A stretch of DNA of 64,000 bases from Chryseobacterium oleae (GCF_900115055.1 NZ_FOVD01000004.1:124001-188000); one strand, 5' to 3'. Counted from the first letter of the stretch, positions 52,573 to 61,632 are shown. Notes: generated by a model from the sequence alone, not told the origin. Made by a program: numbers and translations.

Positions 52573-53421
52573 TTAAGGTTTAAAATCTTTTAATTTGGGG
52601 ATTATCAGCGAAATAAAACTTCTGGAGACGGGAATGTCAAAGTCAATTTCAGAAAGAAAAAGCCGATAGCCCTGGGCATTTCCTTTAATATTTTTGACCT
52701 TATCTAAATTGACAATATAAGAGCGGTGACATCTTTTTATATAATCCGTCTGAACCTGATTCAGAAGATTGGAAAGACTGATTCTGATCAATACTTTTTT
52801 AATCTGATTATTTTCTATGAAATACACCGAGCAGTAGTTCTCCATAGAAAGTGCACAGAGAAAATGACTTTCTGGGATCTGCAGATTGGTACTATTCGCA
52901 GATATATTAAGAGCCTTATTGAGTTTATGATCTGTAGGTTGGGGGTGCTCTGCCAGTTTTTTTGAGACCTGATCTGCCGTTTTTTCGTGAATGTTTTTTA
53001 AATAAATATACCTTGACAATATATAAATAGTGGAAATGGGAATTCCCAATGCCAGGCAGTACAGAAACATATAAAGATAGTTGATGAAGCTCAGTTTAAC
53101 ATGGCTGATGAATATACTATTGTAAAAATAAGACAGGATAGAGGCTAAAAAAATAATTCCGATCAGTTTCAATAGTTCGAGGCCAATATTCCAGTCTTTG
53201 AAACGGATGATGCAGAGGTCCCCAATAAAGAAAGCGATGCCAAAAATAAATGAATAGGGAAAAAGTAGCAGATACTTATACTGATGATGGAAGTTTTCCG
53301 TTCCAAAAGGCTGAAAAACAATCAGGAATATATAAAACAGCAGACCAGCAACCATTGACGACACCAGAATCTCTTTATAAGAATCAGATTTGGGAAACGA
53401 ATAGGCTGCAAAGGATAACAT
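52573..53421 (-). CDS. LytTR-family DNA-binding protein with membrane domain
   Basis: 282 residues. Four hydrophobic segments (about 20-145) are followed by a linker, and a LytTR domain occupies about 180-282 (YCSVYFIENNQIKKVLIRIS, YIKRCHRSYIVNLDKVKN). LytTR domains bind DNA as response-regulator outputs; here a membrane part replaces the receiver. The ligand and target genes are unknown. It lies 18 bases downstream of the unknown membrane protein 53440-53865, probably in one operon with RmuC. Confidence 0.88.
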   Translation of the reverse strand: MLSFAAYSFPKSDSYKEILVSSMVAGLLFYIFLIVFQPFGTENFHHQYKYLLLFPYSFIFGIAFFIGDLCIIRFKDWNIGLELLKLIGIIFLASILSYFYNSIFISHVKLSFINYLYMFLYCLALGIPISTIYILSRYIYLKNIHEKTADQVSKKLAEHPQPTDHKLNKALNISANSTNLQIPESHFLCALSMENYCSVYFIENNQIKKVLIRISLSNLLNQVQTDYIKRCHRSYIVNLDKVKNIKGNAQGYRLFLSEIDFDIPVSRSFISLIIPKLKDFKP

Positions 53422-53439
53422 ATCGTGAACCTTTAAGGG

Positions 53440-53865
53440 TTAACTTTTTAAACCGGTCTGAGGATCCGGCTTAGAGCGTAAGAGAAGCAGACTGCCCACA
53501 AACATGGTGATACAACTTGCCAGCCAGAGATAATATCCCGGACCATAAGATGTAATTGGGGATTTATGCCCGGCTTCATTAACGGTTATCTCAGTTTCAC
53601 TAAAGTAATAAAGCGCTACACCTACAGAAAGCAAGCCTAAAAAAGCGGCAATTTTTGGTTGCTTAACTAATAAAAAAATCCAGGAGAAGAGAAGGATAGG
53701 ATTGGCCAGCCATGAAGTTCCGTCTCCGGAAAGATCGGCCCATCCCAACATAAAAAGAGCCAGGCCATACATCTCGCTGCCTTTTTGAGTAAAAACCGCG
53801 GGCAAAGCCAGAGAAATTACAAAAACGGCCACACTGATGATTAAAATGATATGACTTTTTTTCAT
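53440..53865 (-). CDS. Small membrane protein of unknown function
   Basis: 141 residues, four likely membrane segments (IILIISVAVFVISLALPAVF, WLANPILLFSWIFLLV, IAAFLGLLSVGVALYYF, YYLWLASCITMFVGSLLLL). No family recognised. It begins 4 bases after the rmuC end and is followed in 18 bases by the LytTR gene, so the three are likely one transcript. It could be a membrane partner of the LytTR protein, which is only a guess. Confidence 0.65.
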   Translation of the reverse strand: MKKSHIILIISVAVFVISLALPAVFTQKGSEMYGLALFMLGWADLSGDGTSWLANPILLFSWIFLLVKQPKIAAFLGLLSVGVALYYFSETEITVNEAGHKSPITSYGPGYYLWLASCITMFVGSLLLLRSKPDPQTGLKS

Positions 53866-53869
53866 ACGA

Positions 53870-55372
53870 TTAGTTTTCTGTTTCTAAAAAATTACCATTG
53901 TCGATAAGACTTTGCGGCAAATCTTTTTTGTTTTTGATACCCAGAGATTTCAGTTTCTGGGTCTGGATCACAAGATTGTCATTCCCACTCGAAAGCTGTT
54001 TGTAGGCGTCATTGTACACATTTTTAGCCTGATCAAGGTTTTTTCCTACTTTTTCAAGGTTCTCCACGAAACCTACAAATTTATCATACAGTTTCGCACC
54101 ACGTTCAGCAATCTCCATGGAGTTTCTATTCTGGTACTCACGCTTCCAAAGATCTGCGATAAGCTTCAGAGAGGTAATCAGATTGCTTGGGTTGAGCAGA
54201 AGGATCCTTCTGTCGTAGGCAAAGTTCCAGAGATTCTGGTCTGCCTGCATCGCTGCAATATAAGCGGGTTCACTAGGAATGAACATCATCACGAAGTCCA
54301 GAGATTTTCCATAATCGTCATACGCCTTCTGGCTCAGTTGCAGAATATGGTTTTTGATTGAACCTAAATGCTGGCTGAGTTTAATGGCGTAAACATCCTG
54401 ATCGGTTTCATCTACCAGTTCGGTGAAGGCTGTTAGAGAAACTTTAGAATCAATGATTACATTTCGTTCATCCGGATATTTTACAACGGCATCCGGACGC
54501 ATTTTCTTTCCTGAAAATTCAGAGAAGAGGGCTTTATTGTCTTCATCACGAAGTTCATGCTCAAGGAAATACTCCCTTCCTTTTACAAGTCCTGATTTTT
54601 CAAGAATACTTTCAAGGATCATTTCACCCCAGTTTCCCTGGGTTTTGCTTTCTCCTTTCAAAGCTCTTGTCAGTTTTTTGGCATCTTCAGAGATCTGCTG
54701 ATTCAGTTCTGCCAGTTCTTTTACTTTTTCTGCAAGAGAAAAACGTTCCTTATTTTCCTTTTCATAGGCTTCGTTGACTCTGTTTTTAAGATCAGCTATT
54801 TTTTCCTGAAAAGGTTCCAGAATATTTTTTAAATTATTTTGGTTTAGCGTGGTGAATTTTTCCGTTTTTTCTTCTAAGATTTTATTGGCCAGATTTTCAA
54901 ACTGAAGTTTTGATTCATCCTGAATCTTAATGATTTCGTCTTTCTGGGTATCAAGAGACTGCTGCATACTCTCGTTCTTAGCAGAAAGCTCAGAATTTTT
55001 AGCATACATATCCTGCTTTTCAGAGATCAGCGTTTCTATCTGAGAAATCTGTTTCGAATTGAGCTGTCTCTGTTCCAAAAACTGGGAATTCAAGGAAGTA
55101 TGTTCTGCAGATATTTTTGCGTATTCATTTTTCAGATCATTCAGTAGATCGGTCTGTAATTGATGCTGTTCTTTTTCTCTGTCGATATTTTGGCTTAGTT
55201 CCTGAACTTTCAGCTGAAGATTTTCTAGATCTGAATGTTTTTTGATATGCAGATTATTCAGTTCATCATAAGAGCTTCTTGAAACCGTAGACGATCTTAA
55301 GGCAAAATACAAAATTACAGCTCCCAGAACTCCGCCGGCAATACATCCAATAATTAAATAGGTCATCTCCAT
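53870..55372 (-). CDS. rmuC: DNA recombination protein RmuC
   Basis: 500 residues. An N-terminal membrane segment (LIIGCIAGGVLGAVILYFAL, about 5-24) is followed by a long coiled coil (about 40-215) and the RmuC nuclease-like domain (about 220-470): TQGNWGEMILESILEKSGL, RPDAVVKYPDERNVIIDSKV. RmuC limits recombination at inverted repeats. Length normal. It is the first gene of the rmuC-membrane protein-LytTR unit. A heptad repeat and a hairpin lie upstream. Confidence 0.95.
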   Translation of the reverse strand: MEMTYLIIGCIAGGVLGAVILYFALRSSTVSRSSYDELNNLHIKKHSDLENLQLKVQELSQNIDREKEQHQLQTDLLNDLKNEYAKISAEHTSLNSQFLEQRQLNSKQISQIETLISEKQDMYAKNSELSAKNESMQQSLDTQKDEIIKIQDESKLQFENLANKILEEKTEKFTTLNQNNLKNILEPFQEKIADLKNRVNEAYEKENKERFSLAEKVKELAELNQQISEDAKKLTRALKGESKTQGNWGEMILESILEKSGLVKGREYFLEHELRDEDNKALFSEFSGKKMRPDAVVKYPDERNVIIDSKVSLTAFTELVDETDQDVYAIKLSQHLGSIKNHILQLSQKAYDDYGKSLDFVMMFIPSEPAYIAAMQADQNLWNFAYDRRILLLNPSNLITSLKLIADLWKREYQNRNSMEIAERGAKLYDKFVGFVENLEKVGKNLDQAKNVYNDAYKQLSSGNDNLVIQTQKLKSLGIKNKKDLPQSLIDNGNFLETEN

Positions 55373-55420
55373 GTCTCAAAATTACGAAAAGAAAAATTAA
55401 TTTGTGTTTAAAAATGATGG

Positions 55421-55448
55421 TTGGAAGATGGAGGAGGGAAGCGGGGAG
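55421..55448. repeat. Purine-rich heptad repeat upstream of rmuC
   Basis: Four 7-base units: TTGGAAG, ATGGAGG, AGGGAAG, CGGGGAG. It is similar in type to 14335-14369. It lies in the spacer between the T9SS protein's hairpin and rmuC. Confidence 0.5.
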
Positions 55449-55509
55449 TTACTGTACATTGCAGTTGTGTTTTTCTCTTTCATTTTTTTTCTCAATAGAC
55501 AGAATAATA

Positions 55510-55537
55510 AAAGCGGCAGTATAAATACCGCCGCTTT
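55510..55537 (-). terminator. Terminator after the T9SS protein gene
   Basis: AAAGCGGC with inner GTAT pairs to ATAC and GCCGCTTT, one A-C mismatch in between. It is followed on the minus strand by TTATTATT. It lies 30 bases after the end of the gene at 55568. Confidence 0.85.
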
Positions 55538-55567
55538 ATGCTAAAAATGAATTTTATTTAAGAAATA

Positions 55568-57160
55568 TTATTTCTTGATCGCTTTTAAAGTTCTTACTGT
55601 TCCGTCTTCCATGTGAAGAGAGACAAGGTAAAGACCTGCACTCAGATCAGAAAGATTAATTTCTGTGCTGGATTTCATTGTTTTCACCTGACGGCCTGCA
55701 ACATCTGTTACTACAATAGATTTCACGTCTTTTATGTCAGAGATATTCACAATGTCTTTGAATGGATTAGGATATAAAGAGATTGCTTTATTTTCAGCAT
55801 TTACCTCTGAAGTTCCCAGTACGTTTTTCTGTACAGTAATGGTGTAATCTTCGGCCTGTCCCTGGCTAAGGTCACTACAAGGGCTGGACAGTTCCGCTCT
55901 TACACTGGTAGTAGAGCTGTTGAACTGATACTTCACTCTCATTCTTGTGTTTCCAAGAGCTGCCGTAGCCGGTACTGCAATATTTTTATTAACAGTTACT
56001 GTATTTCCTGTAGATCCTGCAAAATCAGAAGTTACGAAGTAGGCTTCTCCTGCATCTCCGAAGCTTCCGTTCTGGTTCCAATCTATAAATACGGTAAACC
56101 CAAATCTGTTCGTTCCTACCCCTGTACCCGTAAGCGTTATAGGATGAGAAGTTCCTCTGGTAACGGTGGCTATTTTGCTGGTAAAGTTTTCATGACCATC
56201 ACCTGTATTGGCAGTTGCGCTGGATGCATTGGTCATATTGGCCAGGACAACATTGGATATAGGATATACACCAAGTTTAGAAACAAGAGATCCACAATAA
56301 GGAGCATATGGGTTGGCCGCTGTTGTGAAAGAGATTTCCGGACATCCTGTAGCATCTCCAATAGCGTTGGTAGGTGTTATAGACACATAAAGAAGTGTGT
56401 TTTGAGGAAATACTTCTGTAGATGGAGGAGTGAAAGAAGTACCGGTTGTAATTCCCGTATATACGTTTGAAGCTCCCGTAGTAGTTCCTACTTTTATTTT
56501 GTAAAATTCTGCACCTGCTGTAGCTGCCCAGCTTATTTGTGGGCGTACTGAAACACCAGTTGCTCCGCTTACCGGGCTACTTATTGTTGTACAGGCGGGA
56601 AGAGCTGTCACTTCCTGTTTGATTTTAACATTATCTATAAAATTGTAAAAATCGTAAGAAGTACCGGATGTTCCTACAGTCTGAATACGAAGCATGAAAT
56701 TTCCGTTTACATTAGCACTTTCAGGGATTGTACCCGAAAAAGCTGCACAAGTTTGAGCTGCAGATGTTAAGGTAACAGGTGATCCAACTGGTAGATAGGT
56801 AGTTCCTCCATCTGTAGAATAACCAACATTCACAGTACCTCCGATGCTGCTCAGTGCATCATAGGCGCTTGTACTGTATGTAAAAGAAATATCAATTTTC
56901 TTACCGTTGGCCGTTATACTTGCAGGCTTTGTGTATATTAAATTAACGGTTCTGTTGGTATCACTGGAGCCGTATGATTCAGCTCCTATGGCTACAGTGC
57001 CATCACAGGCTCCGGAAATATAGGTGCCTTGTGTACCTGTATAGCCACCACTTACTACGAACCCTGGATAGGTTGCATTTTCAAAGCTTTCCGTAACTAA
57101 AATCTGTGCACTGCCCATAGTTGCAAGTGCCATAAAACTCAAAAGTAATGTTTTTTTCAT
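55568..57160 (-). CDS. T9SS-sorted secreted protein with GEVED and fibronectin-like domains
   Basis: 530 residues. Signal peptide about 1-19. Residues about 20-180 are a beta-sandwich of the carbohydrate-binding or discoidin-like type (SYDFYNFIDNVKIK). About 190-285 is a fibronectin type III-like part (CTTISSPVSGATGVSVRPQI). About 310-440 is a GEVED domain (FIDWNQNGSFGDAGEAYFV). The last 75 residues are a type A T9SS sorting domain (ISLYPNPFKDIVNI, GLYLVSLHMEDGTV). The function is unknown; such proteins are often adhesins or enzymes of the surface. The gene is not in an operon. Confidence 0.85.
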   Translation of the reverse strand: MKKTLLLSFMALATMGSAQILVTESFENATYPGFVVSGGYTGTQGTYISGACDGTVAIGAESYGSSDTNRTVNLIYTKPASITANGKKIDISFTYSTSAYDALSSIGGTVNVGYSTDGGTTYLPVGSPVTLTSAAQTCAAFSGTIPESANVNGNFMLRIQTVGTSGTSYDFYNFIDNVKIKQEVTALPACTTISSPVSGATGVSVRPQISWAATAGAEFYKIKVGTTTGASNVYTGITTGTSFTPPSTEVFPQNTLLYVSITPTNAIGDATGCPEISFTTAANPYAPYCGSLVSKLGVYPISNVVLANMTNASSATANTGDGHENFTSKIATVTRGTSHPITLTGTGVGTNRFGFTVFIDWNQNGSFGDAGEAYFVTSDFAGSTGNTVTVNKNIAVPATAALGNTRMRVKYQFNSSTTSVRAELSSPCSDLSQGQAEDYTITVQKNVLGTSEVNAENKAISLYPNPFKDIVNISDIKDVKSIVVTDVAGRQVKTMKSSTEINLSDLSAGLYLVSLHMEDGTVRTLKAIKK

Positions 57161-57384
57161 AGGATAATTTTTTACTAATATAATAATATTTTAAATAAAT
57201 GAAACCAAAATGTGGTATTTAATTTGAAATTCAATCTATTATACCGTAAATATAGAGAATTTTATATTATTAGAATGAGTGATCTAAAAATTGTGTTGAT
57301 TTTTTTTTCCTATAAAACCAGAAGCTTTCTACAAAGATTTTATTGATTCAATTTTTTTTTGATTTTTACCGGATAGAAAATAAA

Positions 57385-57410
57385 AAAGTGAGCCGGAAAG
57401 CTCACTTTAT
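57385..57410 (-). terminator. Terminator after the double-Gly-leader peptide gene
   Basis: AAAGTGAGC (57385-57393), loop CGGAAA, GCTCACTTT (57400-57408). Both sides have A or T runs. It lies 15 bases after the end of the peptide gene on the minus strand. Confidence 0.85.
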
Positions 57411-57424
57411 TTTTGTTGGTCAGA

Positions 57425-57661
57425 TTATGGAGTAACGATAACCGGATCTGGAAAAGGCTCAAGGACCAATGGTTTGCACATTGCGGCCGGTTCGCATCTG
57501 TTCCCCATGCATATAAAATTAGTCATCGTGGTAGAGCCGTCAGGACATCTGATCAGGGCCTCACCCGGGCATCCTCCCGGACATGGTGCGGGATACAGTG
57601 TTCCTCCGAATACTTCTTTCAGTTCTGTTCTCGAAAGTTTGGATAGGTTCGTTTTTTTCAT
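57425..57661 (-). CDS. Double-Gly-leader Cys-rich peptide (bacteriocin- or RiPP-like)
   Basis: 78 residues. The first 20 (MKKTNLSKLSRTELKEVFGG) are a typical double-glycine leader of bacteriocin-type peptides, cleaved after G20 by a peptidase-containing ABC transporter. The remaining 58 contain six Cys (CPGGC, IRCPDGS, ICMGNRC, AMCKP), enough for three disulfides or for modification, and many Pro. No modification or export gene is next to it, so those would act from elsewhere. The frame on the opposite strand across it is a shadow. A terminator follows. Confidence 0.75.
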   Translation of the reverse strand: MKKTNLSKLSRTELKEVFGGTLYPAPCPGGCPGEALIRCPDGSTTMTNFICMGNRCEPAAMCKPLVLEPFPDPVIVTP

Positions 57662-57823
57662 GGAATTAATTTTTTTGATGGTTTTAATTTGTATATTTCT
57701 GAAAATGAACGCCTAAGATACTGAAAAAATAAATCACTATCTGGTTATATAGTCATTTATTTTTTTTATTTGTATTCGTGATAAGAGTAAAACTCTGATA
57801 AATCCGGAGTTTGTGTGAATAAT

Positions 57824-58663
57824 TTATTCTATCTTTTCAAGTTCAAGGACCGTTTTTGTCCCATCAATATTTTTATATTCGAGTTTTACAAATCCGAAGT
57901 CTGGACTGAAGTAGGAGATGAGTCCCGTTTCTCCGATTCTGCTTGTGGCTTTTGCAGTGATGACATAGCAGTCAAGATTTCCTAATTTTGTTGATATGTT
58001 TTTTCTGTCTGTAATTTCATATTCGTAGCTGTTTTCTATTCCGCCCTTCCATTCTTTCCATCTTTTATCCGACCATCCGTCTCCGATTTCCAGTTTCCAC
58101 TTCCATTTGTTGCCCATTTGGTAGGGTGCTTTAATGTAAGGAAAAGGATTGATCTCTAAAATCTCAAAAAAATTACTCCGTGGCGGATGGAGCCAGATAT
58201 TCATTTCATTTTCTACTACACCGGTGGTTTCCGAGTTCAAGGAAAGGTTATTGCCCATTACATATTCATATGAGATACCGGTTTGGTTATAGTCAGGAAG
58301 GAGGTTTTTAAATATATTGCCGGTGACAGGTTTTAAAATTATATTTTTTACAGTTTCCTCTGTAGGGCTATCTATGGGAATGAACTTCCAGTCATGTATA
58401 AAATAGTCCTGCTGTTTTATGGGCTCACCTTTTCCAACCAAAAATTTTTTTCCGTCGTGGTTTTCGTAATAATAGGAGTAAATAAAACGTCTGCCAATTT
58501 TATAAATTTTGTTATCCTTATTATAGTTATCATCATATGAAAGCGTTGTATTCAGTTTTTCAACAGTAATTCCGTCATCGTCTGTAATAAAATCCTTTTC
58601 AGTCTTTTGGGAAAAAAGAGGAATAGGGATGATTAGAAAAAGAGTGATAATTTGTGTTTTCAT
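57824..58663 (-). CDS. Secreted protein of unknown function
   Basis: 279 residues. Signal peptide about 1-18 (IITLFLIIPIPLFSQ). The mature part has many Trp and Tyr (YQMGNKWKWKLEIGDGWSDK), an aromatic pattern seen in beta-rich domains, and a lipocalin-like barrel is possible. No lipobox or sorting signal is visible. No family recognised. It has its own spacer of about 100 bases on each side. Confidence 0.65.
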   Translation of the reverse strand: MKTQIITLFLIIPIPLFSQKTEKDFITDDDGITVEKLNTTLSYDDNYNKDNKIYKIGRRFIYSYYYENHDGKKFLVGKGEPIKQQDYFIHDWKFIPIDSPTEETVKNIILKPVTGNIFKNLLPDYNQTGISYEYVMGNNLSLNSETTGVVENEMNIWLHPPRSNFFEILEINPFPYIKAPYQMGNKWKWKLEIGDGWSDKRWKEWKGGIENSYEYEITDRKNISTKLGNLDCYVITAKATSRIGETGLISYFSPDFGFVKLEYKNIDGTKTVLELEKIE

Positions 58664-58765
58664 GGTGCATCAATTAATTTTTAAATAGATCTTTATGAAT
58701 TTACTTTTATTACTTCCTCCTTATTCTGTAGTTTGAGGGAAAAATGGTCTGATGTTTTAGGATTT

Positions 58766-59332
58766 TTACAATTCGGTTAATAATTTTTCTGAATTCCAGA
58801 CGCTTGCAAATTCATCATTTAAATTGGCAAGACTGGTGAGATGTATTAATTCTGAATCATACTTTTCTCCATGGATTCCTGTTCTGTCAAAAGTTGCGGT
58901 GGCATCTGAAATGACGTAGGTTTCATATCCGTAATTTCCGGCCATTCTTGTGGTGGTGGAAACACAGTGATTGGTCGTTATTCCAATAATAACTAAAGAA
59001 TTGATATGCTGTTGGTCAAGTTGCTCTTTTAAATTTGTTCCTATAAAAGCACTATTGACATTTTTTGTAATGACAGGCTCATTGTTTTTCGGAAGTACAT
59101 AATCATTGAATTCAAATCCGGGATGGGTTTCATGCAGTTTTGAATCAGGATTTAATGAGCTGTGTCTGACATGGAATATGGGTAAGCTTAATGCTCTCCA
59201 TTTTTCTAATAATTTTCCACTGATTTCTTCTGCTGATTTATTATTTCTGTTTCCTCCCCAATACTGTTCATCAAGAAATCCTTTCTGAATATCAATTAAA
59301 AGTAGGGCTGGTTTTTTATCCCGAAGTTTCAT
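58766..59332 (-). CDS. Isochorismatase-family cysteine hydrolase
   Basis: 188 residues. The catalytic triad is visible: D14 in LLLIDIQKGF, Lys in VITKNVNSAF, Cys in NHCVSTTTRMAG. Family members hydrolyse isochorismate, nicotinamide or other amide-like compounds, and the cis-peptide loop IGITTNHCVS is normal. The nicotinate phosphoribosyltransferase gene is about 1 kb upstream, so a nicotinamidase-like role is possible, but the sequence does not decide it. It is 27 bases downstream of an unknown gene on the same strand. Confidence 0.9.
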   Translation of the reverse strand: MKLRDKKPALLLIDIQKGFLDEQYWGGNRNNKSAEEISGKLLEKWRALSLPIFHVRHSSLNPDSKLHETHPGFEFNDYVLPKNNEPVITKNVNSAFIGTNLKEQLDQQHINSLVIIGITTNHCVSTTTRMAGNYGYETYVISDATATFDRTGIHGEKYDSELIHLTSLANLNDEFASVWNSEKLLTEL

Positions 59333-59359
59333 AGGTGTTGATTTTATAGAGAAATTAGA

Positions 59360-59824
59360 TTAGCTTCCCAGATACATAAGGTAGTGTGGGATATTATTTT
59401 CCAGTTCTTCGTTATCATCTGCTGTGAGTCCTTCAAAAAAGATATGATCACCAAGTTCTTTATGGCTAACCTGGTTGTGTAGCTGATACATCAGATCTAG
59501 AGCTGTAAAGTTAGCTCCGTTGGCTGCTTTAAGTTTTGCACAAAATTCCACCTGAAACATACCGTAGTCACTATTGTCTTCACTGAATACCTCATTTTCA
59601 TTACCGATTATGGTTTCATTATCTGCAATATCTTCTTTCCCTTTAATCCATGCTTCATAGGAAACATTGATTTCGGGTGCATCTATTACCACCTTATGAG
59701 GTTCCCAGGATGCTTTTTCTTTTAAAATACGGGTCTGGTAGTCTGTGATTTCTTTATTGAAATCTTCAATGTTGCTGTAGCCTTTCTTTTGAAAAGCCCA
59801 AAGAATGTTGGATAGTAGGCCCAT
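59360..59824 (-). CDS. Unknown soluble protein
   Basis: 154 residues, acidic, without signal or membrane segment. FCAKLKAANGANFTALDLMYQL is followed by an acidic stretch ending in HYLMYLGS. Two proteins of this pattern, if any, would be immunity-like; I do not recognise a family. It lies between the isochorismatase and YciI-like genes (gaps of 27 and 11 bases), on the same strand, so it is part of one unit. Confidence 0.6.
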   Translation of the reverse strand: MGLLSNILWAFQKKGYSNIEDFNKEITDYQTRILKEKASWEPHKVVIDAPEINVSYEAWIKGKEDIADNETIIGNENEVFSEDNSDYGMFQVEFCAKLKAANGANFTALDLMYQLHNQVSHKELGDHIFFEGLTADDNEELENNIPHYLMYLGS

Positions 59825-59835
59825 TTGTTTTCGTT

Positions 59836-60306
59836 TTACGGATTCACTTTAGATATTTCCTCATGATGCTTCAGGTATAAAGGCAAAGCAGCAGATCCAT
59901 ACCACGGGAAAATTTCATAACTGAAAACGCCAACCTGTACAGCGGGATCTGTTTTTACCCATTGCTCAGCTTCTTCTTTAGATTTTGTATTGAAGATAAA
60001 CATACCACGGTAGTTTTCTTTGTTTTTCTCTAAAAACGGACCGGCCACCACTATTTTTCCTTCATCTGCCAGCTTCCCGATATTGGTCATATGGCCTTTC
60101 ATCACTTCGCTCATTTTGGCTTTGTCTTCAATCTTTGTGCTGCCTGTGGTAAGCATCACAATAGTATAGGCTTTCATGCCATATTGGTCTGCACCAAGCG
60201 AGGTTGCCAGTTCCTGGTTGAATTTTGCTTTTTCTGCTTTCTTTTCCTGACCAAAAGATACAATGGCTATTAAAAGACTTAGGGATACATAAATTTTTAA
60301 TTTCAT
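59836..60306 (-). CDS. Exported YciI-like protein
   Basis: 156 residues. Signal peptide about 1-19 (ending SFGQ). The mature part has GHMTNIGKLADEGKIVVAGP, a YCII-type ferredoxin-like fold (AEQWVKTDPAVQVGVFSYEI). YciI-like proteins are small, with a His-Asp pair and unclear roles, and export to the periplasm is unusual. It starts about 55 bases before pncB, with a repeated spacer between. It is the first gene of a likely group with 59360 and 58766. Confidence 0.85.
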   Translation of the reverse strand: MKLKIYVSLSLLIAIVSFGQEKKAEKAKFNQELATSLGADQYGMKAYTIVMLTTGSTKIEDKAKMSEVMKGHMTNIGKLADEGKIVVAGPFLEKNKENYRGMFIFNTKSKEEAEQWVKTDPAVQVGVFSYEIFPWYGSAALPLYLKHHEEISKVNP

Positions 60307-60323
60307 AGCAATGATTTTATGAT

Positions 60324-60350
60324 AAGTCTGATATCTGAAGTCTGATATCT
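60324..60350. repeat. Direct 13-mer repeat with 14-base period
   Basis: AAGTCTGATATCT occurs at 60324-60336 and 60338-60350, one base apart (period 14, twice 7). It lies in the spacer after the pncB end, followed by AATCTAATCTAATC. Confidence 0.8.
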
Positions 60351-60360
60351 AGAATCTAAT

Positions 60361-61539
60361 CTAATCTTTTATTCTCAAAAATTCCTTAGCCAGCTCAATC
60401 ATTTTTGGATCTCCTGTATATTTTCCGTGTTCGTCGGAAAGTTTTACCGTTGGGATCCATTCTTTGTTTGGAGCCTGTACACCAATCAGTTTCATGACGA
60501 TATTCATTGGTTTTAAGCCTACATCGTTGGTCAGATTGGTTCCGATTCCAAAAGAAACGCCGATTTTTCCTCTGCAATAATTCGTGATTTCCTCTACTTT
60601 TTCAAGATTCAGAGCATCAGAGAAGATGATGTATTTAAATAAAGGATTGATTCCGTTATTTTTATAGTGAGCGATTGTTTTATCTGCAAATTCCAAAGGA
60701 TCACCGCTGTCGTGACGAACGCCGTCAAACAGTTTGGCGAACTTTTTGTCAAACTGCTGGAAGAAAACATCTGTAGTGTACGTGTCTGAAAGAGCAACTC
60801 CAAGATCACCTCTGTAAACATCTACCCAATGTTCAAGAGCCATTTCATTGGCCATTTTAAATCCGTATTCGGCTGCGTGGAACATAAACCATTCGTGCGC
60901 ATGGGTACCGATTGGTTTTACCCCGAACTTCATGGCAAAATGCACATTGGAACTTCCGATAAATGTAGATTCTTTGTTCTGCGTTAAAGCTTCCATCACC
61001 AGATTCTGTACTTTATAAGAATGTCTTCTTCTGGTCCCGAATTCTGCGAAATTAACTCCAAGTCTTGCCAGTGAATCAGCTTTTTCCAAAGTTCTGTTCA
61101 TCACAATCTCATTGGAATCTCTTTCCATATGATTCATTTCGTAATGCAGTTCACTAATCAAAGCAAGTAAAGGGACTTCCCAAAGGATCGTTCTGTACCA
61201 AAGTCCTTCTACGGTTACGGACAGCTCACTTCCTTCCTGATGAATTTTCACTTCAGACGGATCGTAGTGATAGCCTTCCAGAAAATCCAGGTAGGGCAGG
61301 TCTATATAAGGACAGGTTCTTGCCATGAATTTTTTTTCATCCTTGGTCAGTTTCAGTTCGGCCATTTTATTCACTGCTTCTTTCAAAGCGGCTGCAAATC
61401 CTTCCGGAAACTGATGCTTCCCTCTGTTGATGAATTCGTATTTTACAATGGAGCTTGGGAATAATTTTACCACCGCATTCTGCATCGTTATTTTATAGAA
61501 ATCGTTATCCAGGATAGAGTTTAATCGAACGTCGTACAT
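60361..61539 (-). CDS. pncB: Nicotinate phosphoribosyltransferase
   Basis: 392 residues. MYDVRLNSILDNDFYKITMQ is the N-terminal family motif. EFGTRRRHSYKVQ, GTHAHEWFMFHAAEYG and VRHDSGDPLEFADK hold the phosphoribosyl-binding and catalytic residues. It makes nicotinate mononucleotide from nicotinate, PRPP and ATP, the salvage entry to NAD. The length is normal. It is on the same strand as the YciI-like gene but separated by a repeat spacer. Confidence 0.95.
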   Translation of the reverse strand: MYDVRLNSILDNDFYKITMQNAVVKLFPSSIVKYEFINRGKHQFPEGFAAALKEAVNKMAELKLTKDEKKFMARTCPYIDLPYLDFLEGYHYDPSEVKIHQEGSELSVTVEGLWYRTILWEVPLLALISELHYEMNHMERDSNEIVMNRTLEKADSLARLGVNFAEFGTRRRHSYKVQNLVMEALTQNKESTFIGSSNVHFAMKFGVKPIGTHAHEWFMFHAAEYGFKMANEMALEHWVDVYRGDLGVALSDTYTTDVFFQQFDKKFAKLFDGVRHDSGDPLEFADKTIAHYKNNGINPLFKYIIFSDALNLEKVEEITNYCRGKIGVSFGIGTNLTNDVGLKPMNIVMKLIGVQAPNKEWIPTVKLSDEHGKYTGDPKMIELAKEFLRIKD

Positions 61540-61580
61540 AATATGTGTAATTTTAACGCAAATATAGTCATTTAAAATAA

Positions 61581-61610
61581 AAACCGCCTAAATGTAAGGC
61601 GATTTTTTTA
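61581..61610 (-). terminator. Terminator after dps
   Basis: On the minus strand CGCCT-TACATTT-AGGCG is followed by GTTTTTATTTT. The stem is short but lies in an A/T-rich surround, 24 bases after the dps end, which suits termination. Confidence 0.7.
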
Positions 61611-61632
61611 TTTATCAGTGGAATTCTGTCTG

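Noticed and set aside
57413..57716. Two plus-strand frames over the double-Gly peptide gene
   Set aside because: They are shadows of the minus-strand peptide, which has the leader motif and its own terminator.
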